NCBI RefSeq assembly: GCF_001027925.1
Contig: NZ_LECT01000017.1
Span: 186,001 to 250,000, forward strand
Reading direction: 5' to 3'
DNA from: Rhodopirellula islandica
GTDB taxonomy: Bacteria; Planctomycetota; Planctomycetia; Pirellulales; Pirellulaceae
Length of the DNA stretch: 64,000 nt
The position numbers and the translations under genes are program-made. The notes under the pieces were generated by a model. The model was not told the origin of the DNA. It was given only the letters and a program-made list of their open reading frames with translations, and did no database searches. Positions 10,001-18,694 of this stretch are shown piece after piece; position 1 is the first letter of the stretch; the number at the start of each line of letters is the position of its first letter.

Positions 10001-13000
10001 CCAGCAACGGCTTGGAAATCGAAATTGGCAACTATGATGATCCTAGCAGTTCCTCCAGGACGATCGAACTGTACCTGACCGTCACGGCTCAAGACACGCC
10101 GACGGCGGATGGTTTGCACCTCACCAACATTGTTCGCGTGGAAGAAGGTACCACCCAGCAGACGCCGACGATCATTGATCGCATCGTGCAAATCGAAGTC
10201 ACGCAGCCGGTGTTGAATGTCACCAAGGGAGTCATCGACGCGGATTCGGCCAACGAGACGTACTCGGGGCCAGTCGGTCCTGCTGGCGTCACATTCGAAG
10301 CGGCGGGAACGGCAGCGGGTGGATCACCATTCACAGGCACGATCAACTCCGCCAATTTTGCCACTCAAGGGATTCAAGCGGACATCACCGGTGGTGTCGA
10401 CGCGGGCGACGTTGTCCGCTACGCCATCGTGGTTGAAAACACCGGTTCCAGTCACAGTGGAGCGTTTGATGTTGCCATTCGAGATGTGTTGCCAGCCGGG
10501 ATGAACTACGTGGCGGGCAGCTTGCAAGTTGTCGATGGTACCGGAGCAGCGGTTGCCTACACGGGCAGCGATCTCGACCTGTTCACCACCGGCATTGAAC
10601 TGACTGATCCAAGTCCGACCCAAGGTGCGATCGAAGGCTACGACGCGAACCATGGCAAGAACGTGATCGTGTTGATCTATGACTTGCAAGCCACCGTCGC
10701 AGTGAGCCCCGGCGAGACGTTGCCAAACACGGCGAGCGTCACCAATTTTGCGGGCCAGGAATCCGGTGCGAACCACATTCCGGATGGCATCACCGTCACC
10801 GCTGATGTGACGACCGACGCCGTCATTGGCACGAAGACACTCGTTGGCACCGAAATCGTGTCGGGCGCCAACGGTCAATATGCCGCAGTCATTGGCGAGC
10901 TGGTCAACTACGAAATCACCTTCACCATTCCCGAAGGCACCACCGAGAACGTGACCATCGTCGACACGCTCGACAGCGGTCTCCGATTCGTTGGGCAAAC
11001 CGGCGTCACCACGAACAACTTGACGATCGAAAACCCGATCACGCCCACCGTCAGCCTGGATGGTCGGCGCGTCACATGGGACCTGGGGGATCTAACCGAC
11101 ACGGACATCAGTGACAACGCCGACGGCACCATCACGATTTCGTATCAAGCGGTGGTCGCCAACACTTCCGGAAACCAATATGGCACGCGACTTGACAACA
11201 CCGCCGGTTTCAACAGCGAGGATAGCCAACTCACGTCTGTCACTCCTGCCCAGGATGTGAACGTGGTGGAACCGGCCGTGACGATCAGCAACTCAGTTGA
11301 AGTGGGAGGCATCGCGAGCCAGACGACTGGTGATGCTGGGGACCCGGTGGAGTACACCGTGGAACTGACCAACACCAGCACCGTCGACGCGTTTGACTTG
11401 AACTTTGCGAGTGAACTGCCCACGGTTTCCGATGGTTCATCTGCCATCCTGGGTGCGGCCTTCACGATCAACGACACCGCTGGCCTGCTCGACGCCAGTG
11501 ACTTTGAACTCATCGGAGACGACGCGACCGGTTACACGTTGCAACTGAAGCCAGGCACCGATTTTGACATGTTGCAATCACAGGCCGGACGCAAAGTCAC
11601 CTTGAGTGTAACCGGCACGATCGCTCACACCGTCACACCGAATCAATCACTCGTCAATCGCCCTGAGGTGAGCTGGACCAGCCTGGACGGAGACGTCGGC
11701 AATCGCTCGACGGAATCGACTGTGGACACCGGTGAGCGTGACGGCACCCCCTCAGGCAGCAACACCCACGACTATCTCGCCAGCAACGCTGCCACCATCA
11801 CGATCAATGCTCCGGCTTTCAACAAGTCACTGTTCTCGACCAATGAAACAGAAACGTCAGGCAGTGACGTCACCATTGGGGAACAGGCCACGTTCGCCTT
11901 GCTGGTTTCTTTGCCAGAAGGGAACTCTTCCGGCATCGTCGTCACCGATTTGATGCCCGATGGGCTGAAATATGTCGGCTACACGTTGGTCACCGACGCG
12001 GCCTCTTCGGGCGGACTGATGGTGGCGGACTATGACGGCACACTCAATTCACCCACGGTCGCGGGGGGCGCCGGAGCAGGTGACGATGTCACGTTCACGT
12101 TTGACGCGATCAACACGACTGTTGACAACGATGGCACCAACAACTCGTTCTTGATCTTGGTCGAAACGGTCGTGGTGGATGTCGATACCAACGTCGGCAC
12201 TGCCGCAGGTGCCAACCAAACCCAATTGTCCAACACCGCCACGATTGACGCTCTTGATGATGGTGTGGGGACCAACATCGTGACTTCCAACGCGGCCATC
12301 GTCGATGTGGCCGAACCCAATATCAACATCGTCAAGGACATCGTTGATAGTGATGCCAACGCCGGCGACACCATGACGATCCAGTTGGCCGTGTCCAACA
12401 CAGGGCTCGGCGATGCCTATGATGTGGTGGTCGATGACATTCTCAACGGCAGCCACTACGACCTCAGCAGTGTTTCCGTGGGAGTGGCGGGCAATGAGTA
12501 CCCAGCCGACTTCACCGCAAATTACAACTCGATGACCGGGGAAATCGAGTACTCCGGCGGAACCATCCTCGCTGGTGACCGTGTGACCTTTGAGGTGACC
12601 GCGACGTTGCTCAACACAGTCCAACCGGACGCCGTGCTGATGAACACGGCTCAGGTCAGGCAAGCCACCACGCTTCAGGGTGATGTTGTTGGTGAGCGAA
12701 ACGACACCGATGCCGACAGCGACTCGGTTCATATTCGCGAACACAGCCTCTCCGGGTTCGTCTACTTCGATGCTGACAATGACGGTGTCAAAGACGCAGG
12801 GGAAACTGGGATCGAAAACGTGGAGGTTCGGATTCAAGGCACAGACCATCTTGGTCAGGATGTGGACATCACGATCCAAACCGATGCCGACGGTTCATAC
12901 TTCTTTGGCGATCTTCGTCCTGGAACTTACTCGATCACGCAGACACAACCCTTGTTCGCTGACAATGGCAAGGCATACCTCGACGGCAAGGACACGCTCG

Positions 13001-16000
13001 GTGCACCAAGCTTGGTTGGCAGTGACGATTCGTTGAACGATACCTTCACGAATCTGGTATTGCCTCTGTCGAGTGAAGTCGATGGAACCCATTTCAACTT
13101 TGGCGAATTGGAAGAAGTCGAACTCAGCGGTTTCGTCTATCACGATGCTGACAACGATGGTGTCCAAGATGCGGGCGAAGTGGGCATCGGCGGTGTCACC
13201 ATCACGCTGGACGGCGTAGACGACAACGGCGTGATCGCTTCGCAAACGATTGTTACCAACGCGGACGGTTCCTATGCCTTCGACGGACTGCGTCCCGGCA
13301 CGTACACGCTGACGCAAACGCCGGTGGCAGGCAACGCACCGTCGGGACGTCCGTACATGGACGGCAAAGAGACCGATGGCAACCACGGCAATGGTGATAC
13401 ATCGGTCAACGAAGTCATTTCGTCGATCGACTTGGTCGCTGGCAACACTGGTACAAACTACAATTTCGCCGAAGTCGTCGAGTCGACTGTTTCGGGCTAC
13501 GTCTATCACGACACCGAAAACGACGGCAGTCGGGCTGGCAACACCGGATTGGGCGGAGTCACGGTCACGTTGACCGGAACCGATGACCTGGGCAACACGG
13601 TGAACTTGACGACCACAACCTCTTCGGCGCCGGGGACACTGGGGTACTACGAGTTCACTGGCCTGCGTCCCAGTGATGGTACAGGGTATGTGATCACACA
13701 AAGCACGCCAGCTGGTTACCTCGACGGCAAAGACTCCGTCGGTAGTCAAGGCGGGACGCTGAACAACGACGCCATCACCAGCATCATCGTGTCCGATACC
13801 GCGGGAACGGAGAACAACTTTGGTGAAATCCTACCGTCTAGCCTCGCTGGGATGGTCTTCAACGACAAAGACCACGATGGCGTGTTGAACAATGACGACG
13901 AAGCCATTGAATCGGTGACGATCACGCTGACAGGGGTCGATGATCTCGGAAACGTGGTCCATCGAACCACGCAAACTCAGGCGGATGGAACTTACCGGTT
14001 CGACAACCTACGCCCCGCTGACGCATCGGGGTACACGCTGACGGAAATCCAGCCAGCGAACTTCAACGATGGTGTTCATTCGGATGGCTCTTTGGCCAAT
14101 GGTGATACCACCGTCACCAATGTGATTGGCAGTGTCAATCTGAATCAAGATCAGGACGGCACCGGTTACAACTTTGCCGAACGGGGCGTCGGAATCGAGG
14201 GCACCGTGTTTTTGGACGCCAACCGGGACGGCATTCTCGACGGAGGCGAAACTGGTCGCTTGGTAGGCATCACGATCGAACTTTATGCGGCCGACGGAAC
14301 CACGCTGTTGGATACGACGACGACCGCCGCGGATGGAACCTACCTGTTTGCCGATCGGAAATCAGACACCTACATCGTTCGCCAAGTTCAACCGTCACAG
14401 TACACGAGCTCGTCTGCCAATGAACGGACCATCAACGTTCCATTGGCGGGAATGTCAGGCGTGGATTTCGGGGAACAGCTGTGGGAGATCGGTGACACGG
14501 TTTACTTCGATCAAGACGGCGACGGTATCCAAGACGCCGGCGAACCCGGCATCGGCAACGTTGGCGTGACCTTGACGTACGCGGGAGCGGACAACACGTT
14601 TGGATCCGCGGACGATACCACGCAATTCACCACCACCGATGCCAACGGAGCGTATTCCTTCACCGACCAGTTCAACGGCGATTATCGGATCAGCATCGCC
14701 GACGCGTCGCTACCCGGTGGACTTTCGGGGACCGCGGAAATCGATGACGTGAATGTCCTCGTTGATGGCACGTCGCACGTCACTGTCCTGGACGGGCACC
14801 GCAACGACGTTGACTTTGGATACGCGAGCACCGGTTCGATTGGAGATTCCGTGTGGTTGGACATCAACGGAGACGGCATTCGACAAGGTCAAGAACGCGG
14901 GCTCGCCGATGTCACCGTTGACCTGCAATTTGCGGGTTTGGATGGGATCTTTGGCAACGACGATGACTTCACGATCGAAACCACCACCGACGCAAATGGC
15001 GTGTATTCGTTCGATCACTTGCCGGTGGGTGATTACCGCGTCGAAATCGACACCAATGATGCGGACCTGCCCGCTGATCTGGTCGCCAGTCCTGGAGTGG
15101 ATTCCATCGCGGGCGTCGCGGAAGTCACGCTTGCGGATGGTGAAACCCGGTCCGACATTGACTTTGGGTTCGCCGGTTCGCTCGTCATTGGTGACCGCGT
15201 CTACATCGACCACAACGCCGACGGAGGCGGTTTTGACAGCAGCGATGGTGACCGGGGAATCGCAGGTGCCACGGTTTCGCTCGACATCGACTACGACGGA
15301 GACGGGACGTTTGACCACACACTGATCACCGCGACCGACGCGGACGGCCAATATCAGTTCAACACACTCATTGCCGGTGATTATCGAGTGCGAGTGGACT
15401 CGTCAACACTCGGTGACAACATCGCAACGACCAGCACATACGATCTGGATGCGGTCCACGACGATCAAACGTTGGTCACGCTGACACCCGGCAACGACAA
15501 CGACACGGCCGATTTTGGATATCCTGGAATCGTTGACTATGCGGTTACAAACATCTCTTCGCTAACGGATGCGGCGCAGGGGGGTGACACCTTCACTTAT
15601 GAAGTCACTGTCACGAACCTCGGCGAGCGTGACGGCACCGGTGTCGTGGTGGTGGATCAGTTCCCGATGGACATCCTGGACGCAAACGGCATGGCCCATG
15701 ATCAACCGGGCGACGCCACTTGGGATTTCGCAAATGGCACTTTGACTTGGAACGTGGGGGACCTTGACGTTGGCCAAACCGAAACGCTCACGGTCACCGT
15801 GCAGGTGCGTCAAATTCCTCTCGATCCACTTGCCGATCAGATCATCACGACCGCTACCGTCACTGATGACACGCTGAACGGTCCGGAAATCACGGTGTCC
15901 AACAACACCGATTCAACTCTTGATGAGCTGATCGTCTTTACGTTTGATTCCTTTACCAACGAAGGCAATTGGGCCAACGACAATCCACGTGACGATCTGC

Positions 16001-16479
16001 CACAGGGGTGGTGGCACGCCCCGGGAGATCCGACCGAACGACAACTGCGCCCCGTCCCGGTCGATCCAATCTTCAGTGGGTTGGCCGAGCCAGGTACAAC
16101 GCTCAGCATTCGGATCTATGACGAGAGCGGACGCTTGATCGGAGACCGCCAAGTGGTCGCAGACACCGGTGGAAACTGGTTGGCAACGTTCCCAGGCAGT
16201 GTGATTTGGAAGCACCCACATCGCATGGAAATTGAACAGGTCGCTTCCATCGAGAACGCGAACCAGGATGCTGGGTTCAACCTGCGTCGATACTTCCATC
16301 CGGCCAACCACTCGTCTCTGATGATGACCGAGCGGTTGACTGTTAGCGGCGTGATGCGAGAGACGGCATATGAAACACTCGAAGTGATACATATCGCACA
16401 CAACGATCCATTGCAGCTTGGTTGCAAAGCGCATCGTTATCAATTGAACACGGCATCCACCAACGTGTCATCAAAGTAG
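7072..16479 (+). CDS. Giant adhesin-like protein: LEPR-XLL, DUF4347, DUF11 repeats, eight SdrD B-like repeats
   Basis: 3135 residues. Residues 20-28 (LEDRILFDA) match the LEPR-XLL signature found at the start of giant planctomycete surface proteins; no classical signal peptide precedes it. Residues about 83-255 are a DUF4347 domain (ELILVDTSVQDY, HLITHG, LIYGCDLA). Residues 260-1890 hold about eight DUF11/TIGR01451-type beta-sandwich repeats (endings such as VIRDVLPAGMNYV, IVDTLDSGLRFVG). From residue about 1890 to 2820 come eight SdrD B-like repeats, each opening with a calcium-loop motif (FDADNDGVKDAGE, HDADNDGVQDAGE, FDQDGDGIQDAGE). One more DUF11 repeat and an Ig-like C-terminal segment follow. 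It is very acidic and aspartate/threonine-rich, as expected for a secreted calcium-stabilised fibre. The following gene cluster is the likely export route (inference). Confidence 0.92.
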   Translation: MKFFRSKERRPASSFILRRLEDRILFDAAVDGGVTPDQYDPSAAQAAVDTNASYVEDAASVSNDLSTNQNADAAADESDESTRELILVDTSVQDYVVIVDDLLANENGSRTFEIALLSTDGDGVQQITDILTTRQDLDAIHLITHGEDAALQVGDTWLTADNLDAYAGDIASWGNALTSQGDILIYGCDLADSAEGQQLADSIAALTGGDVAASNDDTGSTDHDADWELEYHHGNVETSVAVSDALQQSYRGILAVGPVVSVGADQEVMIGQEFSFDVTFDNTGTTAGYGPFIDLVFPANGADGAAGTEAPDGIAFSNATYLGQQLTVTKITFPPSGVVEHPYAVDAAGDPLLVTGTPGDQLVVVELPFGSVTQDQPEVTVQINASVSELADMGTPLKIQARSGFRFGDSPVGGVASILSDTDSDVTDPDNAGTSWSEQLAITPTLMSLRTEYVGPENETATGPNHQRQYRAIADIAAGQIITSLDIIDSLPDNIVVTGIDSVVVGGQTLTGADYTDNLASLTGPGANEELVVTISDDYDTLGGGVVGTTSTSDVEVTFSFYVAEMDAVGDEVIGPTGEDDTIANPDSRSINDARAIGDWTPIDTRDAASANNAVADASGSEHILDDKAIAIQKTVAIATDTGAAGATPGDTLEYTLTFQISGYFTFGNIVITDTFQDGQEFDFTYGATFDIIDSQGHVTGNFTVREITDPDGGERLVVDRTQIDRTDDDGPDAVPGTADDEDGVTPDGTDGSTTLVFDVSGMMQDADGSEDGILQGGLSFNDDDSDIRTAATGVIRFRTVIQEDYADTFESGDRSVDQGDAITNSTLEITGEVRENVEENGGTGDITKVLHEEQDNSSASIDIQRGTLAKEVYAINGDTTLVNGPDGLPQLVAGDRVTYRITYTLPSSDFEDLVLTDFLPLPIFVAGDHNADGTTGDVWTFDADNDFDAVSGTIEVGANDTFFDDSGITPTLTVNSSNGLEIEIGNYDDPSSSSRTIELYLTVTAQDTPTADGLHLTNIVRVEEGTTQQTPTIIDRIVQIEVTQPVLNVTKGVIDADSANETYSGPVGPAGVTFEAAGTAAGGSPFTGTINSANFATQGIQADITGGVDAGDVVRYAIVVENTGSSHSGAFDVAIRDVLPAGMNYVAGSLQVVDGTGAAVAYTGSDLDLFTTGIELTDPSPTQGAIEGYDANHGKNVIVLIYDLQATVAVSPGETLPNTASVTNFAGQESGANHIPDGITVTADVTTDAVIGTKTLVGTEIVSGANGQYAAVIGELVNYEITFTIPEGTTENVTIVDTLDSGLRFVGQTGVTTNNLTIENPITPTVSLDGRRVTWDLGDLTDTDISDNADGTITISYQAVVANTSGNQYGTRLDNTAGFNSEDSQLTSVTPAQDVNVVEPAVTISNSVEVGGIASQTTGDAGDPVEYTVELTNTSTVDAFDLNFASELPTVSDGSSAILGAAFTINDTAGLLDASDFELIGDDATGYTLQLKPGTDFDMLQSQAGRKVTLSVTGTIAHTVTPNQSLVNRPEVSWTSLDGDVGNRSTESTVDTGERDGTPSGSNTHDYLASNAATITINAPAFNKSLFSTNETETSGSDVTIGEQATFALLVSLPEGNSSGIVVTDLMPDGLKYVGYTLVTDAASSGGLMVADYDGTLNSPTVAGGAGAGDDVTFTFDAINTTVDNDGTNNSFLILVETVVVDVDTNVGTAAGANQTQLSNTATIDALDDGVGTNIVTSNAAIVDVAEPNINIVKDIVDSDANAGDTMTIQLAVSNTGLGDAYDVVVDDILNGSHYDLSSVSVGVAGNEYPADFTANYNSMTGEIEYSGGTILAGDRVTFEVTATLLNTVQPDAVLMNTAQVRQATTLQGDVVGERNDTDADSDSVHIREHSLSGFVYFDADNDGVKDAGETGIENVEVRIQGTDHLGQDVDITIQTDADGSYFFGDLRPGTYSITQTQPLFADNGKAYLDGKDTLGAPSLVGSDDSLNDTFTNLVLPLSSEVDGTHFNFGELEEVELSGFVYHDADNDGVQDAGEVGIGGVTITLDGVDDNGVIASQTIVTNADGSYAFDGLRPGTYTLTQTPVAGNAPSGRPYMDGKETDGNHGNGDTSVNEVISSIDLVAGNTGTNYNFAEVVESTVSGYVYHDTENDGSRAGNTGLGGVTVTLTGTDDLGNTVNLTTTTSSAPGTLGYYEFTGLRPSDGTGYVITQSTPAGYLDGKDSVGSQGGTLNNDAITSIIVSDTAGTENNFGEILPSSLAGMVFNDKDHDGVLNNDDEAIESVTITLTGVDDLGNVVHRTTQTQADGTYRFDNLRPADASGYTLTEIQPANFNDGVHSDGSLANGDTTVTNVIGSVNLNQDQDGTGYNFAERGVGIEGTVFLDANRDGILDGGETGRLVGITIELYAADGTTLLDTTTTAADGTYLFADRKSDTYIVRQVQPSQYTSSSANERTINVPLAGMSGVDFGEQLWEIGDTVYFDQDGDGIQDAGEPGIGNVGVTLTYAGADNTFGSADDTTQFTTTDANGAYSFTDQFNGDYRISIADASLPGGLSGTAEIDDVNVLVDGTSHVTVLDGHRNDVDFGYASTGSIGDSVWLDINGDGIRQGQERGLADVTVDLQFAGLDGIFGNDDDFTIETTTDANGVYSFDHLPVGDYRVEIDTNDADLPADLVASPGVDSIAGVAEVTLADGETRSDIDFGFAGSLVIGDRVYIDHNADGGGFDSSDGDRGIAGATVSLDIDYDGDGTFDHTLITATDADGQYQFNTLIAGDYRVRVDSSTLGDNIATTSTYDLDAVHDDQTLVTLTPGNDNDTADFGYPGIVDYAVTNISSLTDAAQGGDTFTYEVTVTNLGERDGTGVVVVDQFPMDILDANGMAHDQPGDATWDFANGTLTWNVGDLDVGQTETLTVTVQVRQIPLDPLADQIITTATVTDDTLNGPEITVSNNTDSTLDELIVFTFDSFTNEGNWANDNPRDDLPQGWWHAPGDPTERQLRPVPVDPIFSGLAEPGTTLSIRIYDESGRLIGDRQVVADTGGNWLATFPGSVIWKHPHRMEIEQVASIENANQDAGFNLRRYFHPANHSSLMMTERLTVSGVMRETAYETLEVIHIAHNDPLQLGCKAHRYQLNTASTNVSSK

Positions 16480-16518
16480 CGTCGAGCCTGCTTGAGACGC
16501 GCCGTCAATCTTCAGACG

Positions 16519-16550
16519 TTCAATCACGCCCCGTTCGAGGCGTGGTTGAA
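16519..16550 (+). terminator. Terminator after the giant gene
   Basis: Twelve-base-pair stem with one G-T pair (TTCAATCACGCC 16519-16530 against GGCGTGGTTGAA 16539-16550), 8-base loop, followed by CACGCTGTTTTT. Located 40 bases after the stop. It would separate the giant gene from the secretion genes, unless read-through occurs. Confidence 0.7.
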
Positions 16551-16757
16551 CACGCTGTTTTTGGGCCTGTTTGACGGTCCAGTTCAGCCGAAAGGTGTTG
16601 GTGAAAATTCCATTTGCGCGTTTGCGCAATCGGCCAAACTCCTATGAAGCGTCATGTTGCATCGCACCTGTACAAAAGGTCGGTGGCGCGACGAGTGTTA
16701 AGTTCACCGCGATGATTCATTGCGTGGATCACAGACACCCTCCACTCGGATTGACGG

Positions 16758-18536
16758 ATGCTTCAGCTTTCAAATCTGTCGGATGCTCGACGACCTGTTC
16801 GCCGACGACACTTGGTGTGTTCATTGGGATGCGTCGCCACAATTGCCTCGCTCTTGCCGAGTGTCACTTCGGCGCAAACCGGATCGCTGGCCGCTTATGA
16901 GAATTCATATTCACCTCAGATCCAAGTCGCTGCCGATTCCGACGCCAGCGAGTTGAGTTCGCTGCAACAACTCGCGCCCGTGCAGGATGGCTATCGACCA
17001 TGGTGGCAGGATGTGCTGACTACCCCGATGCAGGCCGATTCCAACACCGTCCTGATTGGTGTGGAAGACTTGCTTGTGCGAACGCTTCAGAATTCTTCCC
17101 AGGTCAAGGTGTTCAGCGACCTGCCATTGATTCGCCAGACTGCGATCACGGAAGCTTGTGCTGCCTTTGACTGGAATGCGTTCATGAACACTCGGTGGGA
17201 CGACAATTCCGATCCCGTTGGCAACGTCCTGACGACGGGCGGATCCGATCGCTACCACAACCACCAATGGACAGGGAGTGCCGGCCTGGCTCGACGCAAT
17301 CACTACGGTGGGCGTTTCGAGGTCGCTCAGGACTTTGGTCACCAGAATACGAACAGCACTTACTTCCAGCCCAACAACCAAGGCACAGCGAAACTGCGTC
17401 TCAGCTACATTCAACCGCTGATGCAAGGTCGTGGCAAGGTTTACAACAACTCGTTGGTTGTGTTGGCTGCAATTGACACTTCGATTGCCGAAGACGAATT
17501 TTCGCGGCAATTGCAATCTCATTTGCTGGAGGTCACGCGAGCCTACTGGGCGTTGTACCTGGAACGCGCCACGTTGGTGCAAAAGCGACGGTCGCTCGAA
17601 CTCGCGCAGCAGGTTCAAGACAGTCTGCGGGCTCGTGCCAGCGTCGACGTGGTCGGCAGTCAACTCGCACGAGTCGATGCCGCCGTTACCAACCGGCGAT
17701 CAGAACTGGTGCGTGCCGAAATGGCCGTCCGGAACGCTCAAGATCGAGTTCAAGCTCTGGTGAATGATCCTGAGTTTGCCATGACCACGAACTTAGAGAT
17801 GGTTCCCGTCGATCTGCCTCGTTTGGAATCAACCCACCTGGCCGTGGGTGACGTGTTGTCAACAGCGATGCAAAAACGGCCTGAGATCGACCAAGCGATC
17901 AAGCAAATCAAAGCGGCTTGTGTGCGTCTGAACATGTCCAAGAACGAACTGTTGCCCCAGTTCGACTTCATTGGCGAAACATATGTCGCTGGTCTTCGCG
18001 GGCACAGTGACATCGGTCGGGCGTGGACGGATCAGTTCAGCACCGGAGAACCCAGCTATGCGATCGGTCTGTCCTATCAAATGCCGATTGGCAACCGAGC
18101 GGCCAAGGCCCGATTGCAGCGCCGGCGATTGGAAGTGCGGCAATTGCAAAACCAGTTCAATGCCACCGCCGAAACCCTGTTGATGGAAGCCAAAGTCGCC
18201 GTCCGGGAAGTTCGCACGGCAGAACGAGAATACCAAGCCAAGTTCGCCGCCATGGTTGCCGCGGAAACACGCCTGGACAGCATCCAGCAGCGTTGGTCGC
18301 ACGTCCCAGGACAGAATGGTTCAATCGGCTTGTACCTGGAAGATCTGCTCGCCGCTCAATCTCAACTGACAGACGCGGAATCTGAATTCACACGTGCGCT
18401 GACGACCTACAACTTGTCGCTCATGAACGTCAAACGAGCCAGTGGCACCCTGCTGGAAACCGAGCAAGTCACCGAAGGCGTCGCAGAGACCGGTGGTCTC
18501 CCGACGAAGATTCTTGACAAGCCAATTCTCGAGTGA
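16758..18536 (+). CDS. TolC-like outer-membrane efflux protein
   Basis: 592 residues with an N-terminal signal sequence (SLGCVATIASLLPSVTSAQT) and two outer-membrane-efflux-protein (OEP) halves rich in long amphipathic helices (for example ARVDAAVTNRRSELVRAEMA and TAETLLMEAKVAVREVRTAE). The repeated -LxxA-x-L- pattern and duplicated fold are those of trimeric TolC/CusC-type channels that connect an inner-membrane adaptor to the outside. It is the first gene of the + strand run continuing through SecA-like, HlyD, GAF/HlyD and M50/HlyD genes, directly downstream of the giant surface protein. ATG 16758 leaves a rather long basic leader before the hydrophobic core. Confidence 0.88.
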   Translation: MLQLSNLSDARRPVRRRHLVCSLGCVATIASLLPSVTSAQTGSLAAYENSYSPQIQVAADSDASELSSLQQLAPVQDGYRPWWQDVLTTPMQADSNTVLIGVEDLLVRTLQNSSQVKVFSDLPLIRQTAITEACAAFDWNAFMNTRWDDNSDPVGNVLTTGGSDRYHNHQWTGSAGLARRNHYGGRFEVAQDFGHQNTNSTYFQPNNQGTAKLRLSYIQPLMQGRGKVYNNSLVVLAAIDTSIAEDEFSRQLQSHLLEVTRAYWALYLERATLVQKRRSLELAQQVQDSLRARASVDVVGSQLARVDAAVTNRRSELVRAEMAVRNAQDRVQALVNDPEFAMTTNLEMVPVDLPRLESTHLAVGDVLSTAMQKRPEIDQAIKQIKAACVRLNMSKNELLPQFDFIGETYVAGLRGHSDIGRAWTDQFSTGEPSYAIGLSYQMPIGNRAAKARLQRRRLEVRQLQNQFNATAETLLMEAKVAVREVRTAEREYQAKFAAMVAAETRLDSIQQRWSHVPGQNGSIGLYLEDLLAAQSQLTDAESEFTRALTTYNLSLMNVKRASGTLLETEQVTEGVAETGGLPTKILDKPILE

Positions 18537-18618
18537 CCAAGTTTCGACAGCGGTGCCAACGCTGCGTCCGATGATGGTTTGGGTGAATGATTCGCCTGCT
18601 TGTTAACTGTCTCTCACC

Positions 18619-18672
18619 TTTGGTCTCCGGTAACACGGACTCTTGCTGTTCTGTGTTACCAGGGACACCAAA
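18619..18672 (+). promoter_or_regulatory. Long interrupted hairpin between the TolC-like and SecA-like genes
   Basis: GGTAACACGGA (18629-18639) pairs with TCTGTGTTACC (18650-18660). The flanking TTTGGTCTCC (18619-18628) pairs imperfectly with AGGGACACCAAA (18661-18672). It lies about 90 bases after the TolC-like stop and just before the preferred SecA-like start at 18695. It may terminate or attenuate, or protect mRNA ends. It also argues against the longer ORF start at 18587, which would translate through the hairpin. Confidence 0.5.
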
Positions 18673-18694
18673 AACTCACGCCCACCGAACTCCT

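Noticed and set aside
12049-12879. Long minus-strand ORFs inside the giant gene and similar ones in the RND permease gene
   Set aside because: Shadows of the real coding strand caused by codon bias; no domains.
18587-18694. N-terminal extension of the SecA-like protein
   Set aside because: It would translate through a long hairpin and resembles no SecA N-terminus; ATG 18695 is more likely.
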